Assembly (NCBI RefSeq): GCF_019112545.1
Contig: NW_025064884.1
Span: forward strand, 1,904,669 to 1,968,668
Length of the DNA: 64,000 nucleotides
Source: Guyanagaster necrorhizus
Taxonomy: Eukaryota > Basidiomycota > Agaricomycetes > Agaricales > Physalacriaceae
Direction of reading: 5' to 3'
Part shown: in pieces, positions 58,541 through 64,000 of the stretch
Layout of the letters: every line of letters begins with the position of its first letter
How positions within the stretch are numbered: position 1 is the first letter of the stretch
Position numbers and translations under genes: made by a program
Notes under the pieces: generated by a model
What the model was told of the DNA's origin: nothing
Database searches by the model: none
The model's input: only the letters and a program-made list of their open reading frames with translations

Positions 58541-59301
58541 TCTTGCTTTCGAGGTTCACCAGACTCCAAGGCACGCCAGTAGAAGATATGGAACTCGACT
58601 ACATGGGAAGACCCTCGGTGAGCACATCATTTCATCGTTGAAAGGAATGTGGGACTCAAAAAGAGCAGGCGAACTACGCTGTGTATGAGCCACTCTACGC
58701 GACATCTTTTCATAACATCTTCGACCAGTCGCAGTCCCTCTCGCATCCGAATGGTGTTGCTGATCCGATTCACGACACTCCCGACAGTTTCATGGCATGG
58801 ATGGCCTCACATCCGAGTCAGCATTCGGAGAAGTTATACGAGAACACCCCTTGCCGCAGTGATCCCGTCCGGTTCGATCCCTTTGGTCTGGAAGAGGAGA
58901 AGGCCGGTAACGCAGAGGCCCACTAGCAGCGACATGGACTCCGGAGCAAAGATCCCACCGGGTAAATCCACCAACAACCAGAGTGTCGGCCGTACAGGCA
59001 CGAACATGTCCCATGCCATGGTGTCCCCGGAGAGTTCGAGGCTTGGATAACATATCTCCTGGAGCGGAAGAGGGTCGATGGCGCAGAGCATTACTGGAAT
59101 CCAGTGGCGCTTCCACGCGTGGACATACCCAAAGATCCCGCCAGGTTTGACTGCTGGTTCGACTCCCTTGTGTCGAAGGCCGACAAGACCCTCCATCGCG
59201 GCGTCGTTCGCGATGAACCCACCAATAACGCATTCGTAGATACGCCATCGGCTGGCCCATCGCAGTCGGCGACAGCGATGATAGGCCATTCGTACCCTTA
59301 G
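58541..59301 (+). pseudogene. FDxWI family, paralogue F, 5'-truncated
   Basis: Exon 1 is missing. Exon 2 survives from about 58551 (TRLQGTPVEDMELDYMGRPS); the intron is 58618-58665 (GTGAGC...AG). Exon 3 reads QANYAVYEPLYATSFHNIFD, has stops at 58924-58926 and 58962-58964, and then FEAWITYLLERKRVDGAEHY, ARFDCWFDSLVSKADKTLHR and NNAFVDTPSAGPSQSATAMI up to a TAG at 59299-59301. The stops may lie in an unrecognised intron; otherwise it is a pseudogene. Confidence 0.6.
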
Positions 59302-59919
59302 CACAACCTCCCATGGTATGCGCCTCTACCAGTACTCTACGCTCCCATTTCCGAAGTCCTCGTCATGGTACCCAGATGGCTTAGTGGATGGTCGTCCTTC
59401 ATACTTGTGGCTCACGCGTATATATCGTAGTCGACCACGGGAAGTGTGCAAGGCATATCTGCAAAGTTCTGTTTTATTTCTTTTCAGAATGAGAACAGAA
59501 TTCCAAACTCACTTTTAAGACCAAGAAGAGCTGAAGGTACGATTGACAGAGTACTAGGCTCAACAACATTGTTGCTGCTGGCTTCCTCGAGGTCGACAGT
59601 TCATCATCAATGAGCAGGAGAAGAACAGTTCGGTAGGAATAGCGAGGTGGTAGAGGATGCCGTTGCCAACGGTGAATACCCCAATGGTAGAAGGAAGGAA
59701 AGACGGGAAGGTGCGGGGCGGTGCGGGACAGATAACTGTCACGGCCCCATCACGACGTGTTCGCCTTCAACCCCTTCAACTTCGAGCTTGACATCCACGA
59801 TAGCGCAATTCCTTCTATGAGTTGCTTCTTCCTCTCTACACCGTGCCGGTATCACTATGAATGCTTGCTCGTAAATTTGGATAAATGCCATTCATAGCGT
59901 TGATGAGTGGAGAGGTGAC

Positions 59920-60390
59920 AGTTTCCTAGGACTATGAGCACGATATCTTCTTGGTATCGGGTAGGCGCTCCAAGAGCAATCTGCGGTCTTTTCCATCAGC
60001 AGCAGGAATACAGGGTAACAGCATTGTCGACGACGACGATGCCAAACCACTCGTACCATCCCCCGTCGCCTCACCACCAGCATTAGTAATGTCTCTGACA
60101 CTACATCCTCCTTTTCTCATCTTAACCACTGGATACTCTGGGTGGTTCGGTCCTCCACGCTGACCGGTTCGTTCAGCGTGATAGTCAATGCATCTGGCTA
60201 CAGAGTGGAGAAAGTTTGGGAAAGCGAGCGGTGAGGCAGAAGATGTCACCCACAACAACGAAAATGGTGTCGAACCAACCGTTGACAGCTTCCTAGGACC
60301 ATGAGCAAGATATCTTCTCGTCGGTAGGTATCGGGTGGACTCCAAGAGCAGTCTGCAGTCTTTTCCATCCATAGCGGGAGTACGAGGTAA
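59920..60390 (+). repeat. Two ~95-bp direct repeats with FDxWI paralogue E remnants
   Basis: TTTCCTAGGACTATGAGCA...TCTTTTCCATC at about 59920-60015 returns with changes at about 60289-60385. Between them, 60030-60240 resembles the 3' end and flank of paralogue E (58160-58360; for example GATGCCAAACCACTCGTACC). Confidence 0.6.
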
Positions 60391-60399
60391 TGGTTGTTG

Positions 60400-62180
60400 A
60401 TGTCGCTCTCGACAGATGGTAAGAGTCGCCAGCAGCGAGTTCTGTTGTCGTGGTGGAAGGAAGGGATGAAAGAAGGACGATGGTCTGCCGTCAGTCACGG
60501 CCTTCCAGTTACTCCCGACGTCCGTGAATAATCTCCATCTCCATCCTCTTAACGCTCTGTTCAGGTCTTGGTTTTGGTCGGAACAGAATTGGACAGTCTA
60601 CCATATGCACTCGTTGTGGCCTTTTATTCACGCTCAGTCGAATGCGTCTATCAGGCGGAATCTGTGTATGAGATGACTGAAGTTGCGAATTGATCCCACT
60701 TTTCCGCGATTTCCAAGTATCGCACATACTCAGTACGATTTTCAAATTCTTTTTTTCATACTCGCTTTTACTTATCTTTCTCTGCTAGGCTGGAATGGGA
60801 CCACTAGGTAATTATCTACTCAGGGCAGTTTCTATATTGTTGAGACACGCCGAGGACGATTCCCATTCATACGAAACGACTCGGGACCAACAGGTCGCCG
60901 TCTCAGATGGACATCTCCGACCTCTTGGAGAATACCTCCTCCCTCAGAGATAACCTTGCAGCTTTGGACTGGCTTTCGTTAGACGTACCTAGTACAATAT
61001 CGACTTGAGGAACCATTCACGTCCATCGCATTTCAGGACGTTCTCCTCACATCATTGCCTCCAACGGGCACCGAAGAGCACTACTTTTACACTGTGTATC
61101 ATACGATGACATGGACGTCAAGCACAGCTCAAACTGGGTCATTAGCTGCGTTTGTCGTGCTTGGTGGTCAGTATTGTATCAACGCCAAGTCTCTGGACGA
61201 CTTTCTCCATTGAAGATGATCCTTTCACGGAAAACAGAGCGACACTTCTCCGGGAGTATCTGACACGTTCCAGCCAGTATTCACTCTGCGTCACACTGCT
61301 CATCCTCATGTGATTGAGATACTGCTTTACCCGCTGCACCGACCTTGACTTTACGGCAAGGGTGCTCGGGAATGTTGGCCCGGCACAGCAGGTAGGGTGG
61401 TTGGTTCGCCTTGGAAGGCCTGGAGCATAGAATGACAACATATCTATATTAAATTATGTAGTATTGGTAGCAAATATTAACTCTCGTGGTAGGCTGTAAT
61501 CAGGCTGGATGGGAGACACGATGGGTAAGTGATTGGCCCATTATTCCTTGTACAGGGACTGACTGTGATTAAGTTCCATCTATCTTGTTTGGGTAGGAGT
61601 CCAGTGCCCAAGAATTGGGTGTGTGACGCCTGCCGAGTTCAGGTTGTAACGAAACTGCCGGAAAGAGCCATATGGCTTAGTCATGAAATTGACGTCATTG
61701 TCTATCACGTGGTTGGGTGGGTACCCCTTCGATACCTGAGAATAAAATTTCGACCCCATGTACAAAATTGAATTTGGCGAGCACCCTTTGCTGAATAGCA
61801 AGCTTTATTTGGAGAGCGAACTGATGTTACCGTTACTGTTAGCGTTGGTACCAGCGCAAGGCCTCAATCATGGAGCGGCTGGGTCCAGTGGCTGATTATC
61901 CCGATTTAGTCATCACCGCCCTTCCAGTCGATACCAGTCCGGTAACCCGTCTTCACTTGATTGCAGCGTCAATGATCACTCGATCGCGTCCCATCCGACG
62001 TTTCGTTTTCTCGGCTCGGACTGGATGCTGGATGCTTAGTCTACGAAAGACCTGTTTCTCTGTGTTCAAATTCATCGAGGTGAGTTCACGCTGTATGTCC
62101 TGTCCGATGAGAAATATCACGTAAGGCTGCGCCATAGACAGCTTTCACAGTGATATTGGTTCAAATGAGTCATCAGGACT
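60400..62180. other. Host sequence without a firm gene call
   Basis: Short frames only. A plus-strand stretch from 60909 reads MDISDLLENTSSLRDNLAAL and stops soon. A minus-strand frame at 61441-61142 (99 codons) and plus-strand frames at 61529-61771 and 61870-62124 could be exons of unknown genes with short introns. Nothing is recognised. Confidence 0.3.
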
Positions 62181-62189
62181 ATGGACAAC

Positions 62190-64000
62190 TGTTCGAAGGA
62201 GGTGATAAAATGGGTCTAGATAATCAGAGAATCCTTTCTTCTCCCTCGTTCCATAGTATTGAGCTCCCATAAGTGAAGCCTTCGATGAATAACGCCTCGC
62301 CGCGCACTTTGAGGTTTTTCCAAATTATCGGGATCATGCCTTCTACCTGCCACAAGGTGAGAGCGAAAAGTGAGGCAAGTAGTCACGTATCATCGGCTAC
62401 AACTTTCACGAGCAAGTCGCGATGCGAATAAAAGGAACGCGCACTCGAGTGGCGAGGGTGCCTGGGGATAAGCACACTTTCAGAGTCTCAATAAGAACTA
62501 GCGGAATATTCTTCGCACCAAGATCGCGCATGCATAAGCTCGCGTACGGGGAAGAGTTTACAATATGCCTCAAATATTCCCATCTACAATGCCCAGGCTA
62601 GGCGTGTTCCTATGGGCTGGCACCGCTCGTCCTCGGATAATTTGGGCATCTGATGAGGTATGGAGAAGTTATCGATGAAAGGAAGGAAAGACGCAAAGAG
62701 TTGCCATGACTTGACATCTCAAAGTTACAAGCGATATCCCAACTTCACTGCGGGTTAAAAACCTTGCCTTGGAACCCAGTAAGCGAATGGGAAATGACAA
62801 AGAACACACCTGTGTACCTTGACGCTAACACATCGATACGAGCCACAGTCAAAGTGTGTTGCCACTTGATTGTGGCCAGGGAAAAATAAATTGATTAAAA
62901 CCAGACCTACAGGAACGATATTCTCAGCCTACATGCCGCACCCTAGATGTTATATGCAAGACGAGATAGCGTTGCTTCCCAGGCGTTCGAAAACAAAACA
63001 AAGAGAGAAGCGTTCAGGGTTCCCAATTTGTCATCAGCTACGGCCACACAAGTTGAACTCTCACTTCCAAAGTTCCAACATGGACATGAACTCGCTTCAT
63101 ACTCAAGAGGATGAGACGCTCCTCTCTGAGAGAATTTACTCCCTTGTGAGTGCGATTTCACTGGCGATGCTGATAGCCACACCTCACTGGCTTGCAGATC
63201 GACACTATAGGGATTGCAGGAGCGATTGAATCCATGCATAGGACAACCGGTATTCCAGTAATGCCCATGGGAAATTTAGACCTTGGCTACATTGAAAGAA
63301 GTCTGGTGAGCACATTGGGGAGATGTTAAATAAAGTAAAGATCAACTCATTCTCAGCAGGCGAACTATGCTGCCATGCCACAAACATCCAAGGCTCCCCA
63401 TAAGGCTCCTCGAAACATGCCTCCCACTGACCCCGCCGCATTTGACGACTGGATCGTCTCTCTCTTTCTCCGGGAGAGGGTGGATGAAACATACCAGCAC
63501 CCAGAGCGGCTACATGAGCGCGAACAGCCCTCACACCGGGCTCCACCCACCGACCCCACCGCTTTCGATGCCTGGATTGTCTCTCTCTTTCTCCAGGAGA
63601 GGGCTGATCACACATACCATCATCCAGAGCGGCTATACAAGCGCGAACAGCCCCCACGCCAACCTCCACCCACTGATCCTGTGGAATTCGATGCCTGGAT
63701 TGTCGCCATGATACGAAGCAACAAGGCCGACAAGACCCATCATCGCGACGTTGTTCGCGATGAACACCCCAATAACGTATTCGTAGATATGTCATCGAGC
63801 GGCCCATCGGGGTCAACGACAGCAATGACAGGACCCTCGTATCCTCAGCTTCCGTGGTGGATCGTGCCCCCTGGGCTTCCTCCACTGCTCCACAACCCAT
63901 GCCCCGTCGTCGCCACTACAACCCCGAGCTGGCTCACTGGCACCAACGGAGAGTCGTCGGTTATGTTCATGTCCCATGCGCATATGTAGCGACGTCCAGT
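62190..64000 (+). repeat. Duplicated host block, copy C
   Basis: It matches the decayed block 24650-26728 over its length and the window start (1-314) at its end. It contains the intact FDxWI gene. Its 62190-63079 part is conserved between copies but shows no coding frame I can support; it probably includes the promoter. Confidence 0.85.
63080..63989 (+). CDS. FDxWI-repeat family protein, copy C (complete, three exons)
   Basis: Exons 63080-63145, 63198-63305 and 63357-63989 join with GT...AG introns of 52 and 51 nt into 268 residues. Exons 1 and 2 encode a short N-terminus (MDMNSLHTQEDETLLSERIY; IDTIGIAGAIESMHRTTGIP). Exon 3 carries three units starting PPTDPxxFDxWIV; two full units are 41 residues (123 bp) apart, with LRERVDETYQHPERL inside. 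The tail is a conserved NNVFVDMSSSGPSGSTTAMT, SYPQLPWW and a Pro-rich end. No membrane segment, signal or catalytic motif is seen. Copies exist at 1, 10505, 25567, 57469 and 58541. The antisense 231-codon frame (63900-63205) is a shadow. Confidence 0.75.

Noticed and set aside
58790..59314. 174- and 156-codon minus-strand ORFs
   Set aside because: Antisense to paralogue F, whose repeat motif is conserved on the plus strand.
59932..60498. 188-codon minus-strand ORF
   Set aside because: It runs through the duplicated 95-bp repeats and the antisense of a paralogue E remnant; no independent support.
63205..63900. 231-codon minus-strand ORF at the right edge
   Set aside because: Antisense to exons 2-3 of the FDxWI gene; the plus-strand model has matching introns, phases and paralogues.
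1..64000. CRISPR arrays, tRNA and rRNA genes
   Set aside because: I saw no regularly spaced short repeats, no cloverleaf-like sequence with A and B boxes, and no rRNA similarity; the organism is eukaryotic.

Overview
The window looks like a transposon-rich, repeat-rich stretch of a basidiomycete (probably agaricomycete) nuclear genome. The evidence is short introns of about 50 nt with GT...CTRAY...AG signals, an F-box gene, an alpha/beta hydrolase split by tiny introns, a decayed multi-pass membrane protein and a decayed ribosomal protein L10A gene of fungal type, two Copia elements, at least three Gypsy elements and a pogo/Tigger DNA transposon. I see no prokaryotic operons, tRNA, rRNA or CRISPR arrays.

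Layout. 1-3.4 kb: the 3' exon of a repeat-containing unknown protein (here called the FDxWI family), a truncated F-box gene, and a spliced alpha/beta hydrolase. 3.75-8.65 kb: Copia-1, complete with LTRs and target duplication but full of stops. 8.65-24.6 kb: decayed host sequence (F-box, FDxWI copies, RPL10A, membrane protein) mixed with Gypsy fragments, a gag-only LTR element and a pogo transposon with clean TIRs. 24.65-26.73 kb: left half of a host duplication. 26.73-45.43 kb: an outer Gypsy whose integrase is interrupted by a complete inner chromodomain Gypsy (28.96-37.50 kb). 45.44-50.5 kb: right half of the host duplication, with an intact F-box gene, then two small unknown genes. 50.50-56.76 kb: Copia-2, itself interrupted by a 1.4-kb solo-LTR-like insertion. 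57.4-64 kb: tandem FDxWI paralogues; the best preserved is at the right edge. The window starts and ends inside copies of the same repeat.

The dominant signal is a mutational one. From about 3.75 to 45.2 kb CpG is strongly depleted, and duplicated sequences differ mainly by CG to TG or CA. Copia-1 stays in one reading frame for 1,470 codons with 13 internal stops, 12 of them TGA, as expected from Arg CGA to TGA. The outer Gypsy was inserted into one duplicated host segment: its left LTR and left flank are decayed, while its right LTR and right flank keep their CpGs. This points to a silencing or RIP-like/methylation-deamination domain with an edge near 45.2 kb.

The least explained items are: an extra ORF after integrase and a large unassigned block between nucleocapsid and protease in the outer Gypsy; a predicted self-primed inner Gypsy; the 1.4-kb insertion dense in CTTAG/CTAAG motifs; and the FDxWI family, with its variable number of 41-residue repeats. 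All calls are by eye from the sequence; no database search was run.
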